From: Timema cristinae | Taxonomy: Eukaryota; Arthropoda; Insecta; Phasmatodea; Timematidae | Assembly (NCBI GenBank): GCA_039000515.1 | Contig: JBCFYV010000012.1 | Span: 32,327,397 to 32,391,396, forward strand | DNA: 64,000 bases | Reading direction: 5' to 3' | Part shown: piece after piece, positions 9,836 to 22,219 of the stretch | Numbering within the stretch: the stretch's first letter is position 1 | How the letters are laid out: each line of letters opens with the position of its first letter | Translations under genes and position numbers: made by a program | Notes under the pieces: model-generated | Seen by the model: the letters and a program-made list of their open reading frames with translations, nothing else | Told to the model about the DNA's origin: nothing | Database searches by the model: none

Positions 9836-10080
9836 CAGTGGCCGGATGTTCTAAGGAATCACTCTCGTATTAGACTAAACTGCCAATTACAAGGATATTG
9901 GGGCTTTAATCCCGGTTGGATGTACTGATGGGTCTTTTTTTAAACATGGTTTTCCATTCTTCCTCCACGCAAGTGCGAGTACATTTTCTCTAAATTCAAC
10001 CTTCCTTATCCTTAACTCATTAGCATAATTAGTACGCATGCATACAATATGAACAGGAAGTAAGACGCGGAGCTAAAAAA
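9836..10080 (+). repeat. tRNA-derived SINE, family A
   Basis: The head resembles a tRNA-Leu/Ser type (GGCCGGATGTTCTAAGG, then a region matching GACTAAACTGCC). It is followed by the body marker TTTTCCATTCTTCCTCCACG and the tail GAACAGGAAGTAAGACGCGG plus an A-rich end. Confidence 0.7.
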
Positions 10081-11237
10081 TAAAGTTAAGAGCCCTTCGC
10101 ACAATATTTTAAATACACAATTACGCTCGAACCAGAAATAGTATCGATGTGCGGGTTCTCCATACTCCATTTGACGACAGCGAATTTGAGATCAGTAAAG
10201 TAGTTCTTTAATTTGTAATAATTTGTAGTTTCGTTTTTATTTTTCGAGTAATTAAACTGGCTTAAATTTCATTTTTAATGTAGCGCAAAAAACGCACTAC
10301 GATGCGATGCCTGGCCGTAGCTGTTTTATCTCCTAAGTGACGGGCTCTAATTTTTTACTTTTTTTTACTTTACGTCATACTTCACTCTCCAGCTATACAC
10401 GTTTAATTACAATAAATCAGCAGGAAAGAGGACGGTGATGTTTGAGGGGAAATAGGATACTATTTAAGAAAAAATCGGCTCGGTAGCCTACACCCGGCTA
10501 GGATTCGAAACCCAACCTCTCAGTCATTAACAAACCAGACAAGATAAACTCGACATTTAGTCCACAGGCGTGGGTGCCTCTTAAAATTCATGTATTGTAA
10601 ACAAAACAAATATAGTTCTATTTATAATAATAATAATAATAATAATAGCTAAGTTTTATCTATAACCAATATCACTCATTCAAAATACCCATACTTTTTT
10701 AGCTGTGCGTTTAACACAAGAAATTAACAACTTAGTACAATGGTAAACAATGAGGATAGCTTAGAAGAGATGAACCCAAATTAGTGGGTAGAGAAGACGG
10801 AGAAATAACATCTAGTGCACTCAGCTGGGATTTAAACCCTGACCTTGCCATCGATGGAGACTAATTGCAGTGCAAGTCTCACGTCTTAGACCAATCGGCC
10901 ACCACTGTGAGTAAAATACCTATTAATAATCTAGTCAAGTCTCGGAACAGTTGTTTTGAGATGAAAGGGCTTAGTATTCTAATTATTCTCTGTTTAGAAA
11001 ATATGTTGATCAACTACATCTGAGAATCGTGTTTGGATCCCAGCTGTGCTTAAGTTAAGTCATCACATGGTGTGAAAGCATAAACCCACTTTTAAAAGTG
11101 ACAGCTGTAAAACACATGGCTTTGCCTATGGCTACATTGACATGTTATTAGCAACTGTCAATCAGTGTTTGGTAGCGATCCTAATTTAATTATGAGCAAA
11201 AAACTATATTTATCCTAGTGAGCCGTGAATTAATAAC
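10081..11237. other. No gene seen; short microsatellite and SINE relics
   Basis: There is an (AAT)n tract at about 10625-10648. On the minus strand at about 10700-10910 there is a diverged tRNA-like SINE with a body and a degenerate B box near 10835. Confidence 0.4.
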
Positions 11238-11490
11238 TACCTGCTTCGGTGCTCGAATGGTATAGGGAGTGCCTCTCCCAAAAGACTTGACTGCTGATGA
11301 CAGGGAGATCGGGGTTCAAATACTGGTCGTGTGCACCTAGGATTTTCCCTAAATGGTTTTCCACTCTTCCTCCACGCGAATACGGGTACACGCCCTCTAA
11401 ATTCAACCTTCCTCACCCCTAACTCATTAGCGTAATTAGTACATGTAATATACGCATAACCTGAACAGTAGTAAAACGTGATGCTAAAAA
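11238..11490 (+). repeat. tRNA-derived SINE, family A
   Basis: Head CGGTGCTCGAATGGTATAGG, B box GGGGTTCAAATACT, body marker CCACTCTTCCTCCACGCG, then the tail with GTAGTAAAACGTGATGCT and (TAA)n. This is a full-length copy. Confidence 0.7.
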
Positions 11491-11889
11491 TAATAATAGT
11501 CAACTAACAAGAATCGTGGATACGCAGACTGATATGAGGCTCACTATTCTAAATTCCAGTGATGTGAGGTCGAGTTTTGAACCCAAACGGTGAGCTACTT
11601 AGTGTTCTAACTTAAATGGTTTATCACTCTACGAGTACTTTTCCTCTAAATCTACCTTCCTCATCCATACCCATTAATGTAATCAAATGCAATATATATT
11701 GTTTGAATAGCTTCGGGGCCCGTGTTTGAATTAAAACTGATATTTTCGGGCTTGAGCCGCGTTGAAGAAATAACTTCTTACATTTAGGCTGTAGTTTCAA
11801 CAACCATAATTTGAGATGAATTACGAATAAAGTCGTTTCATAATTCATCCCAGATGACTCGCCTCAGGCCAGAAAACATGTTTTAATAC

Positions 11890-12080
11890 AATGCGTATAG
11901 CCCGGACGGGTATTAAAACGCTGTTAAAAAAAAAGAACATACACTGACTCAAGTTATTTTAGCACCACGTCTTACTACCCATTCGGGCTATACGATTATG
12001 TTATAATTACTCTAATGTGTCACGTATGAGTAAGGTTTAATTTAGAGGATGTTAGAAGCATAACATGTTTCATGTTAACG
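11890..12080. repeat. Two SINE tails in tail-to-tail arrangement
   Basis: At about 11895-11940 the plus strand shows a SINE tail (GCGTATAGCCCGGACGGGTA). At about 11960-12075 the minus strand shows another (read in plus as AGCACCACGTCTTACTACCC). A short A-rich spacer joins them. Confidence 0.55.
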
Positions 12081-12158
12081 CTAGCAAGATAAAATAAGTT
12101 TTAGTGAAGGACGCACTGAAGCGATACGTGGCTCCACTTTCTTAAATGAGGGTACGAT

Positions 12159-12745
12159 CAAGGGCGGCCCAAGGTAAATATTGCGCCTGGGCGGGATTGC
12201 TTTTCGGTGCCTTCTAATAGGCCACAACCGGGGAATAACAGGAAAAAATATGAAAATAATCACCAATCCTAACAGTTCCAAATCTCATGTAACCTGGGCA
12301 TGATATAAAACTAATCAGAAGATAAATCCTACAAATGGTAAACATAATATAAACGTTTCATTGAGAGATTGTACAAATAAAACTATATGTAAATGTTGTG
12401 TAGACAATATTCTAATTTTTTTTTTACTATAGCAAACACTTTATTAAATGAACGGTTTACGAGATAATTGCAAAAAACCATTTAAGGGTGCAATTTTTCC
12501 AATATGGTGGATGTAAAATACTTTTTAAGAGTGGCACTAAATCCTTTTTTATCCACCACGAAAAACTACATCAATATGTCATATTTCCTGTTAGTATCAA
12601 AAAGTTAACGATTGTTATGCTTAGCAACTCCACTCCACTATTACTCCCAGACTACGCCGAGGTTAGATTAGGGTAAGTTGGTGTTATTTACCGCCCCCCT
12701 CGAGCTGGTGTCTTGGGCAGCCGCCCGGCCCTTAAGCCGCCCCTG
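12159..12745. mobile_element. hAT-like MITE, 587 bp
   Basis: The ends are inverted repeats CAAGGGCGGCCCAAGG and, from the right, CAGGGGCGGCTTAAGG. The flanking 8-mers GGTACGAT and AGTACGAC match at six of eight positions, as expected for an aged hAT target duplication. The inside is AT-rich without a transposase frame. Confidence 0.65.
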
Positions 12746-12939
12746 AGTACGACACATATTGTTTTTTTAGTACTTACAATCCTAAGAGCTAGCAGTAAAG
12801 AATAGGACATTATCGTAAAAAGATCTCCCCGGAACGAGTTGTAATTTGTTTTTAAGTTTCAGTGAAAGCGACTTTGGTCGATATCTTTCTAAGAAGAATA
12901 ATCGCCCAAGGCGACGGGGTGGGGTTGCAAGAAACCCTC

Positions 12940-13185
12940 GTGATGGCGTGGGATAACGTGCTACTTTCGTGTTAGACTAGACTACCGAAGACGGGAAGAT
13001 CGGGGTTGGATCCCGGTCGGGTGCACCGAGGTTTTTTTCCTTCAATTGTTTTCCCTCTCCCTCCACGCTAATGCGGGTGGATCTCCTCTCAATTAAGCCT
13101 TTCTAATCTCTTACCCAATAGTGTAACTAGTACATAAGCCTATAACCTGGAACGGTTAGTAAGACGCAGTGCTAAAAAAAACACT
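12940..13185 (+). repeat. tRNA-derived SINE, family A
   Basis: Clear head (CGTGTTAGACTAGACTACCG), B box GGGGTTGGATCCCGG, body CTCCCTCCACGCTAATGCGG and the tail AGTAAGACGCAGTGCT with an A-rich end. Confidence 0.75.
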
Positions 13186-14149
13186 GGCAAACCAATTGGA
13201 CATGTGTTACACTCTCACGCAGTAAAAAAAAACACGATAGTTTTTATTTGATCATGTTTACCAATAGATATTTAAATAAATCCCTCTTTGTTGCCTAATT
13301 TACCCCTGGCTTTCCCCTCCTATGGCTATAAATAATCACCCCTTCTTCCGGCAGATGTTATTGCAACACTTGATAGAAGAGGAAGTGACCTAAGGCATGG
13401 ATGGACGAAAGCAGGAGTCGACTCGGGCTTTCAGTCCGACATTCCAAACACTACCGGGTGATGTGTTTAGTATTACAATGAAATGTTAAAAATACTATTC
13501 CCATGTTTCAGTGCCATAGTAACTATTACCAAGAATTATAAGTTTATTACTCAAAAAGGGCCACTTCATAGTCAGGCCGAGTACGCCTCAAATGCGGCTG
13601 TATACTAAATACAGGACGAGATCTATATAGACCAAAATGGAATGGACCAGCTTCATTTGCAAAACTAACCCATTCCACTCAAGTTTGGGTAGGTGTCGTC
13701 CTTTATTTATTAGGTCTATAGCACCGCACTTAAGGCGTACTAAGTTTGACTAAGAAACTGGTCCTTCTATGAATGAAAATTTTCCCTTTAAATTGACTAG
13801 ATACAACCTAAAATTTAAACATGCCATAAAGAAATATTGAAATGTACTTCGGGATAGTTAATTAATTTGTTCACGTAAAAAAAAAGCTTAGGTCGACCAG
13901 TCTATAGCGAGATTGATTGCAAAAACTACGGTGAGAATAAGTATTTTCATTTAAAATATTGGTTTTTGTTGGAAATATTTGTATACCCAAATATTTTATA
14001 GGCAGCACAAAGAAGAAATTCTGGGAGCTGAAGGAGGTGGCAGAGTACAAGGCGCATTGGCAGTCTAACTTCACCGACAAAAGGAATGATCCTGTAGTAA
14101 AACAGAACACCTAATAATAATATTAGCAACTTTCCCCGCTTTTATGGCT
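13186..14149. other. No gene seen
   Basis: Only short frames without recognisable domains are present. The minus-strand frames around 13870-14129 overlap each other and have no upstream or downstream exon partners. Confidence 0.4.
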
Positions 14150-14297
14150 GGATGGTCTAAGGTACTGCTCTCGCAGTAGACTAAAATGCCGATGACGGGG
14201 AAATTGGGTTCGAATCTCAGTTGGGTGTGCTGAGGGATATTTTTCAAAAATGGTTTGTCACTTCAGCTCCACGTGAATGCGGGCATACTTCTCGGTG
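14150..14297 (+). repeat. SINE family A, truncated by a SINE-B insertion
   Basis: Head and body are present (GGATGGTCTAAGG, B box GGGTTCGAATCTCAG, CTCCACGTGAATGCGGGCA), but the tail is replaced at about 14298 by the start of a family B SINE. Confidence 0.65.
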
Positions 14298-14298
14298 A

Positions 14299-14607
14299 GG
14301 GTAACCTGGTGGTCTAGGGGTAAGGTTTTTGGACTTCTGTGCTGGGGGTCCAGGGTTCAGTCCTCGGTCCCGGCACAGATTTATCTGATTGCCAAACCCT
14401 TCCTTCACCTCTTACAAGACGTGTTTTAATCACGACTTGTAAATGTGGGGAATGCCAGGCCTCCACCGTGGTTCGGATTCCACGTTAAACTGTAGGTTCT
14501 CCATTTAATCTCACAATCACCCTACCACTACACATTAGCCTAAGTGCGTATGACCCGAACGGGTAGTAAGACGCGGTGCTAATAATAATAATAATAATTA
14601 TTATTAT
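14299..14607 (+). repeat. tRNA-derived SINE, family B
   Basis: The head carries CCTGGTGGTCTAGGGGTAAG (A-box-like) and CCAGGGTTCAGTCCTCGG (B-box-like). The body contains CCAAACCCTTCCTTCACCTC and GGAATGCCAGGCCTCCACCG. The tail GGGTAGTAAGACGCGGTGCT is followed by (AAT)n. The tail is shared with family A although the heads differ. Confidence 0.75.
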
Positions 14608-14879
14608 TCTCTGTGGCTGAATTGTTGAGGGAAGGGGTTACCAATCTTTTTAAACCAACGGAGCCCTTGAACCAAATAAAATACATGCTAGAGCCCTCAT
14701 AAAATTTTTAACGCTAATACTATGAACATTCAATAACGGTAGCTACATTTTATAATTATAAAGTATAAAACAATTGGAAACCCTCACATGTTCTGGCTGC
14801 ATTCGCCTTTGGCCAATGTCTTTATTCAAGTTTGAAAAAAAATAAAAATTGCCACCCCAATGAATATTCTAGAATCCGC

Positions 14880-15115
14880 TTTACTGGCTGAATGGTCATT
14901 CTCATTTTAGACTGGACTGCTGATGACGGGGAGATCGGGGTTTGAATCCAAGTTGGGTCTAATGTGGGTGGTTTTCTCTAAATGGTTTCCTACTCTTCTT
15001 CCACACATATGCGGGTAGATTACCTCTAAAATTCTTCCTTCCTTATTCCTATCCAATTAGAATGATTATTATATGTCCGTATAGCCTGAACAGGTAGTAA
15101 GACATGGTGATAGAG
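14880..15115 (+). repeat. tRNA-derived SINE, family A
   Basis: Head with TTAGACTGGACTGCTGATGA, B box GGGGTTTGAATCCA, body CTTCTTCCACACATATGCGG and tail GGTAGTAAGACATGG. Confidence 0.7.
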
Positions 15116-15610
15116 ATAATCTAAAATTGCGTCATGGAGGCAGAGATAACTATGGTGGAGCTCAGTTTGAAAAAACGCTGGTCTAGGCCCTAGGCCATTA
15201 TACTCGCGTTGCATTTGATCGCCGTTAACCGTAAGGTCAGGGTTCAAATTCTAACCAGCAACATTGGGGGAGGGGTCACTACCCACATTCGATTTACTAC
15301 CGTGGTTTTCCTATCCTCCTCCCACCTTAATGGGTGTTAACCTCTTCTATGACCATCCTCAGTACACTTCACGGAGTCCAAACGCTGACCTCTCCATCAC
15401 CGACAAACCAGACTTGACAATATTGACGTTTTTGTCCACGTACCCACGAATGCAGGTAAATTGACAGGCTTTCTCTTTCAGTAATCATTAGAACATGTCT
15501 GGTCTGGCATCTTTGCTCGGTTTCTAGCGTGCCTTACTATTGAGGTGTGGGTCGCTGATTTGATTCTCGGTATGTAATGTATCATCGGTTAATTGGATAT
15601 ACTCTTTCTT

Positions 15611-15941
15611 TAGGTGACCTGGTGGTCTAGAGGTAAGGTGTCGGACTTCTATGCTGGCGGCTGGGGTTCAATCCTCAGTCCCGGCACAGATTTATCTGAT
15701 TACCAAACCCTTCCTTCACCTCTGACAAGATGTGTATTAATCACAACTTGTGAATGTGAGGAATGCCAGGCCTCCACCGTGTTCGGATTCCACGTTAAAC
15801 TGTAGGTCCTTCATTTCATCTCGCAATCACCCTATCATTACACATTAGCGTAAGTGCGTAAACCCCGAACGGGTAGTAAGACGCGGTGCTAATAATAATA
15901 ATAATAATAAATAATAATAATAATAATATAATAATAATAAT
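15611..15941 (+). repeat. tRNA-derived SINE, family B, full length
   Basis: This is nearly identical in layout to 14299-14607: head CCTGGTGGTCTAGAGGTAAG, B box GGGGTTCAATCCTCAG, body GGAATGCCAGGCCTCCACCG, tail GGGTAGTAAGACGCGGTGCT and a long (AAT)n end. Confidence 0.8.
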
Positions 15942-17129
15942 ACTCTTTCTTAGTGACGAATTAACGGCCGTGGGACTCGGTATCTTTATAGAACTAAAGA
16001 AGTTTGTAAGTCGTATGCTTATATAATAAGTAGGCTAAAAATTCGATCGTTAAATACTTCAACTAATAAACGAGCATACCTATGGACAAAGGTATCACCC
16101 CACACACTCCATTTACACTAAAAGATAACAGTCCTAAGTTGATGGATTACACTATGGATTAAATAGATCCATAATGTAATCCGTCAAGATAAGACTGCTA
16201 CTTTTGGAATGAATGAAATGTTTTGTGTTGTGGGTCAGTGAGTCAGTGAGGTGGAAGGCCCAAAATAATGTCTGGGTATAGATTCTACAAGTTCAATGTC
16301 ATGAATAACTAATGGGATGCTTCTTTAAATATGCTTGGTGATAGAGCGGCTGAAACCGTGAATGTGTGTGCATATCTCCAACTAGTTTCATTCGGTGTTG
16401 ACAACCTTACATAAGGTGCCAGTGATTCACACCGAATAATTTACAAGGTGGCTCGTGGCAGTACATATAACTAGAAAGAGAAATTTGTTTAAATATTCAT
16501 CACTTCATTAAGTACGATATACAGTATTAACATTTGTTTAAAACTTGCCGTTTAGGTATCTACTTTAAATATTTATCGACATTTTGATTTTCATAATAAG
16601 ATAAGAGAAATAACTAATTACAAGTAATTGATGTTTGTCAATAATTATATTTATTAAAGAACAAATACTATAATAAAATTATTGGAATAAATAAATAATA
16701 AATTGTTAAGTTGTTTAATATATATTTATTAATTTACTTAATTCATTTTACTATAATGTTTGTGCTTCTAATTATAATTACTGTCAAACATCAATAACTG
16801 AACAGTGCTTCAGAACAATAAACAAAATATATTCTAAAATTAATCAGAAGTGTTTAAGCAAGATTTATTTACAATATTTAATGACTACATTCAGGGGCGT
16901 TGGAGGAAATATATTTTGTCAAGGGGGTGGGGGTTGAGGGTGAACCAGTGTTTTCCCCAACTCTAAGCATTTCGAAATTAGAAAAATTCCCAAGTAGCAA
17001 AGGGGAGTACAAGAAGGGCAATGTTGAGGACGTAGGGGGTGCGGGGATGCCAGGAAGAGGCTCCCGATTTTTTTTTAAATTTGGGGTGATAAATCAGCTT
17101 TTAGGCAACTGTATTTTTAAAATTATTTA
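15942..17129. other. No gene seen; one hairpin and an AT-rich tract
   Basis: A hairpin lies at 16140-16184. The tract 16560-16860 is very AT-rich. At about 16890-17090 a G-rich segment starting CAGGGGCGTTGGAGG resembles the end of a hAT-like MITE, but no partner end was found. Confidence 0.4.
16140..16184. repeat. Imperfect hairpin with GGATTACACTATGG arms
   Basis: The left arm GATGGATTACACTATGGAT pairs with the right arm ATCCATAATGTAATCCGTC, with two mismatches. The same word (GTGTAATCCGTC) recurs near 28687, directly upstream of a family C SINE head. Confidence 0.6.
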
Positions 17130-17137
17130 TTTATTTG

Positions 17138-17562
17138 CAAGGCCGTAGCCAACCAATAATTTCAGGGGGGGTTTGATGGGACATCCCCCAATTACCGGAA
17201 GCAATAAATGATTCTAAATGATAAACAGTTCTAGAAGCTATCTGAAGTGTTTTTTATGGCACAATTGCCCCTTAACTGTCGAAGGCTATGAACATTTCTA
17301 AATATTAAACACCTCTAAAAGCTATCTGAAGTGTCTTTTTACGGCAACATAACTCCCTAACTGCTGAAGGCTAGAACAAATTCTAAATATTAAACACCTC
17401 TAGAAGCTATCTGAAGGGCTTTCTATAGTAACTCAGCCCCCTAATTTGTACTTGTATCTTAATTTGTATATTGTTTGAACCAAAAAAAAAGCCATTTTGT
17501 TCATAATATTTCGAGGGTAGTTTGAGCACCCCAACTCCCCCCCCCCTTTGGCAACAGCCTTG
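17138..17562. mobile_element. hAT-like MITE with internal tandem repeats
   Basis: The ends CAAGGCCGTAGCCAA and, from the right, CAAGGCTGTTGCCAA form a 15-bp inverted repeat with three mismatches. The flanking 8-mers TTTATTTG and TTTAATTG differ at one base, a hAT-type target duplication. A unit of about 84 bp repeats about 2.8 times inside (17211-17450). Confidence 0.7.
17211..17450. repeat. 84-bp tandem repeat, about 2.8 units
   Basis: Units start at 17211, 17294 and 17380 with ATTCTAAAT and share GAAGCTATCTGAAG-type cores (the middle unit has AAAAGCTATCTGAAG). Confidence 0.7.
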
Positions 17563-20230
17563 TTTAATTGTCCATACTGGATTTTTAAAGCCACAAGGCT
17601 TTTTCTGTGCAACTTGAATTATTATTTATTTCAGTTTACCTGTATCTGAGCTAAGTATCCAATTGAGCTTAAATATATTTATTTAGATTTGCAAATATTG
17701 TTCAAATAATGTAGTTTAGATTAAAAAATTAAATGGCTTTATTACAGTGGTTTCCAACAATTTGTAGTTTATGACCACAAATTTTCTCTCTGCAACCATC
17801 GCGACTCTTTGATAACTTAAAAGCGTTCAAATCCTAGTTTTTAAGTTGTTTTTTCACTGTGTATTACTACCAGCACAGACTATCTACAGTTAGCTACACC
17901 AGTGGGATAGGTAAAATTTAGAGAAAGTGTACCCTTATTTGCATGGAGGTATATTATGATAAACTACCCCTGACCAGAATTAAAATCCTTACTTCACCTT
18001 CACCAACAAACCAAACCAAAAGAGCGTGACATTAAACCCGCATGTCCACTAATGCTTGTTTTAATTATTATAAATTGCTTATAGTAATGACTATATGCAA
18101 CTAATATGTAGCAAAATAGAATCAACAAGACCGGGTTTGAGGGATGAGTTTATATTATGCTAGCAGCATTACAAGGCTGCCACAGTAAACAAGTCAGCAA
18201 GAAGCTATCAGAATGGAATAGCCAAAAAGGAACCTAAACAGTAACTAGGTCGTTTTTAGCACTTTAACCATTTACGTTTCTATTAGAATTTCGCATCTTA
18301 TTATCATTAAATTCCTTGAAAAAGTAAATATAAAGCTAAAACCTCTATATTGTGACACCACACAAAACACGATGAGACCCCCAAGGTGGAAACCGCTGCT
18401 TTATTATAACACAGTTGGAATCAATATTTAACTAGTAAGCTCACGGAGCTGTAGAACTCACTCGTCACTTTATCAACAAATTAGCAATTTATCGATATTT
18501 CTACAGTATTTTGATACCTGTCTACCAATGTCCTGCTTCATAACCTCATGAAAGTTGCCATAAAATGTTAATACTGGTACGTCAATAAACTATTCAAAAC
18601 AAATTGTAATTTAGTGCGTGAGGGTGAAGGCTCCCCTGACATTTTATTAAATAACTTATGACAAATTCGAAATTAGCACACTAAATAACATGATTATACG
18701 AAATTTCATGTAATAAAAAACGAGTTTAAAAATGTAGGCTATCCCAAATTTGAAAATGTTAAAAGATTAATAAAAACCTTAATTTTTGTTTAATGTAGTC
18801 TACTTATTCAAATGAAAAATTATAAGAGTTGTAACAGTGTAACACAGCCCTGTTACTCCTCTTCCTTCATTGTTACTTTGAGTCTATTTAAATTGTTTTC
18901 ATGAAAGCCTATTTTAATAAACAATGACATAATAAAATATATCAGTTCAATTTAAACTAGTATGTATACTTGCTGGAAAAGTTAGTATGTATTTCAGAAG
19001 TCAAACACTAACACCAACCTCATGTCCTCATTTTATCAGTCAGAGTTTTCGATAATCAAACAATAAAATGTTTCTTAACCTTCACTGCATTTATACCTTC
19101 ATAATTTATTAAAGCCCTAATTAAGGCATTGGCTGTACAACATATGATAATTTGAATCATAAAACTATGATAGTCTAGCAGCTACAAAAGTCACAACTAA
19201 AAACACTAAACCAAATTGGCTGACAATGCTGCCACTTCAAGCATTGCTGGCTGAGTGAAATTTTGCTACTGGGCAGTTCATGTTTCCTTATGATTCGTAT
19301 CCATACCACATTCGGCATACACTCACAGGCCGTTGTCTCTCGGCGCTACTAGACTACTTGATTAACTAATATTTATACAATCTACTAAACAAGGAATATC
19401 CTTTCGAAGTTTGACGATTTTTGAAGTTGGGATTTTTTGTAGAGTAGGGATCAACAGTTGGGAAATTTTAAATTTGTCTGTACATGTCTGTGGTTAAGGA
19501 CTTTCAAGATAGAAAGTAATGGGGTACAGAATGAGCCTAGAATTTCTCAACTCCAGCTCTCAAATCTCACAAAATTCCCAACTTTCAAGCTTTTAACCAA
19601 CATTAGGGGAGAGGGACCCCTCCCCCAAGCCCCCCCCCCCCCAGCCAGTGCGACGACCCTGAGACCGCACTGAATCTTCAATTATTCATTCAAATTTGGT
19701 TTTAACAGACAATTTCGTTGTCAACGTGTAGTTTTAAATATTTATTGACATTATTTGTTATTCTAAATAAAATAAGAATATAGCAGAAGCAAGAAAGATA
19801 ATATAATAGTTGTAGAATAGTTAAAGTAAAACGGGGTTTTCATAAAAAAAGGCCTATATTATTAATCCCAAATAGCATAGGTCTAGAAATCAAGAATCAT
19901 TCTCCCAGTTATATAAATGGCTTTATATTAAAGTGAAACATAGGCCATTGGTAGAGCTGTAAACAAAAGATTATAAGCATTTGAAATGTGGTGCTATAAT
20001 CATAATAATGTTGAAAATATCAAGGATAGAGAGCGTAACCAACGCAGATGTACTAGGAAAGGCCAAGGAAGAAAGGAAGATTTAGAAATGCAGGTTAGGC
20101 CATTACTCACACGCGAGAATTTGACTAAATTAATAGATGGAAGGAAAAAATTCAAGAGGAATATCGATGGATAGACGTTATCCTTGTATAGTCTGGTTTG
20201 CTAGTCAGGTTTAAGTTCGTTTACTGGCCT
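17563..20230. other. No gene seen; minus-strand SINE relic near 17920-18060
   Basis: This is mostly unique AT-rich sequence. A diverged minus-strand SINE-A lies at about 17920-18060. A C-tract at 19628-19641 sits at the edge of a low-complexity segment ending GCGACGACCCT, possibly another MITE end. Confidence 0.35.
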
Positions 20231-20362
20231 GTTGCACTAAGAGTGTTCTTTTCTACCCTCCCTTTGTGCGAATGTGGATACATTTCCTCTGAATGATACC
20301 TTACGCATACTTGTATATTTGGTGTAAATATGCTTTGAACCCGGATGGGACGTGGATACAAA

Positions 20363-20389
20363 ATTGATTTTAGCTACGAGCCGCCACTG
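20363..20389 (+). repeat. Orphan 3' end of the 43.4-kb hAT family
   Basis: TTTTAGCTACGAGCCGCCAC plus TG is identical to the right end of the hAT element at 43358-44159. No matching left end is visible, so this is a terminal fragment. Confidence 0.6.
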
Positions 20390-22026
20390 CTCTTAAAGGC
20401 TACAAGTTACTTACATAAATGATACAAGACATATTTTATGACAACTAAGTAAACTACTAGAAATTTTAATTATTAAAATACAGTTTAAAATCAATGTGTT
20501 GATATTTTGTTTAATTTCTCAGAATAGCAAAGGGAAATTCTTTTGTTAGTTGGTACTGTATATAAAACTTATACAATCCATATAAATACAAAAATATTAG
20601 TTTGGCTAGTCTGGTTTATTATTAAACATATTAAATTCTATTGAATGGTATATTCTTACTTTATTACTACACAGTAGAGTAACATTTCAAAATCTATTCT
20701 TTTTGATTCAATACTTTTAATTTCTATAAATAAGTGACTCGTTGAAAATGTTGCTCTTTAAAGAATGGAAGAAATGTACGTACAACTCTTGGAATTAGAA
20801 TTTAATTTCCGAGTAGCCACCATGATGTATTTGACAACGATGACTATTTTTTTGGGTAAGTTATTTTAATAGTAATAACTTACTACGCTTTTAAGAACAG
20901 TACACAATAATTATTATTATATAAGCGTTTGTAGATTCATTGCCAGTTTCACCTTATCTCACATTTAATCTACATGTGGTTTACGAGAGTTACTACACAT
21001 ATATATTTGTATCGCCTTTTTAAAATAGTAATTTTGTTTTATAAATAATTAACACCCATTTTCAAAAAGAAGCTAAAACAAAGTATAATAACTATGGAGA
21101 TATAACTGCTACCAACTAAATTTTGCCTGAAACACCCTTTAAAGTTTAGTAAGAAGAGATAATATAGTATTCATGAATCAATCAATATATTATTAAAAAA
21201 TATAAGAACTAATAAAAGGTGTCCAATAAAGTTGTAATAAATACTGAACACGCTTGGAAACTATACATGAAATGTTTTTAAATTTTATATAATAAAAAGG
21301 TGGTAAATTTTTTTAGCTTAATAGCCCTTTTTGTAATATTAGAACAAAACATTAAAATTAAGACATACCTATTAGAATTAAAATTAATCAGGTTCGTGAA
21401 AAAATGGTAAAATAGTTTATTTTATTTATATATAATTATATATATAAAATATATAATTCACTCTATACTTTAATAATACTTAGAACTGTGGATGATGTTG
21501 TATATTTGATTTGTATACTAATTAAATACTTAATTGAAAACAAAAAATGAGTGAAACCTGTGTTATAAAAGTTTTTGTAAATTGGTAGAAATTGAATTAA
21601 CCAAAAATTTAAAAGATTAATGAAAGTAAAGAGGTGTAACTTACGGATAGGTGATTTTTTAATAGGTAGAAAATAAATACCGTTCTCCTTATGTTGAGCT
21701 CAACAAAGGTAGAACAAGATTTACTACTTATTTTAATATGTTTTGTTGTATTTTTCAGGGGCTTTTATGTTAAATGTTTTTGACCATCATTCTTTATTAT
21801 ATAAAATTTAATGTTTCATATATATATTATCAAGATTGTTTAGTATCTGATGCAACTTTCCTTGACACTCTTGTAATTTTTATAGTTTTCCATAAAAATT
21901 TAATGATTCATAAATAATATAATTTCAATGAGATTTACGCAACATGCTAAGGAAATAATTGGGGATCATCAGGGTCGATTTCGATGAAGTATATCTACAA
22001 CGGATCATATTTTTACTATTTATATG
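20390..22026. other. No gene seen; very AT-rich
   Basis: There is no coding signal, RNA gene or recognisable repeat beyond short AT-rich microsatellite-like tracts near 21420-21460. Confidence 0.4.
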
Positions 22027-22219
22027 ATCGCCAAACCCTTCCTTCACCTCTGACAAGACATCTTGTGAATGTGGGGAATGCCAGGCTCCACCATGGTTCG
22101 GTCCTACTTTAAACTGTAGGTACTCTATTTCATTTCACAATCGCCCTACCATTCCACATTAGCGTAAGTGCGTATAACCCGAACGGGTAGTAAGACGCGG
22201 TGCTAATAATAATAATAAT
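22027..22219 (+). repeat. SINE family B, 5'-truncated
   Basis: Starts inside the body (CGCCAAACCCTTCCTTCACC) and runs through GGAATGCCAGGCTCCACCA to the tail GGGTAGTAAGACGCGGTGCT and (AAT)n. Confidence 0.75.
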
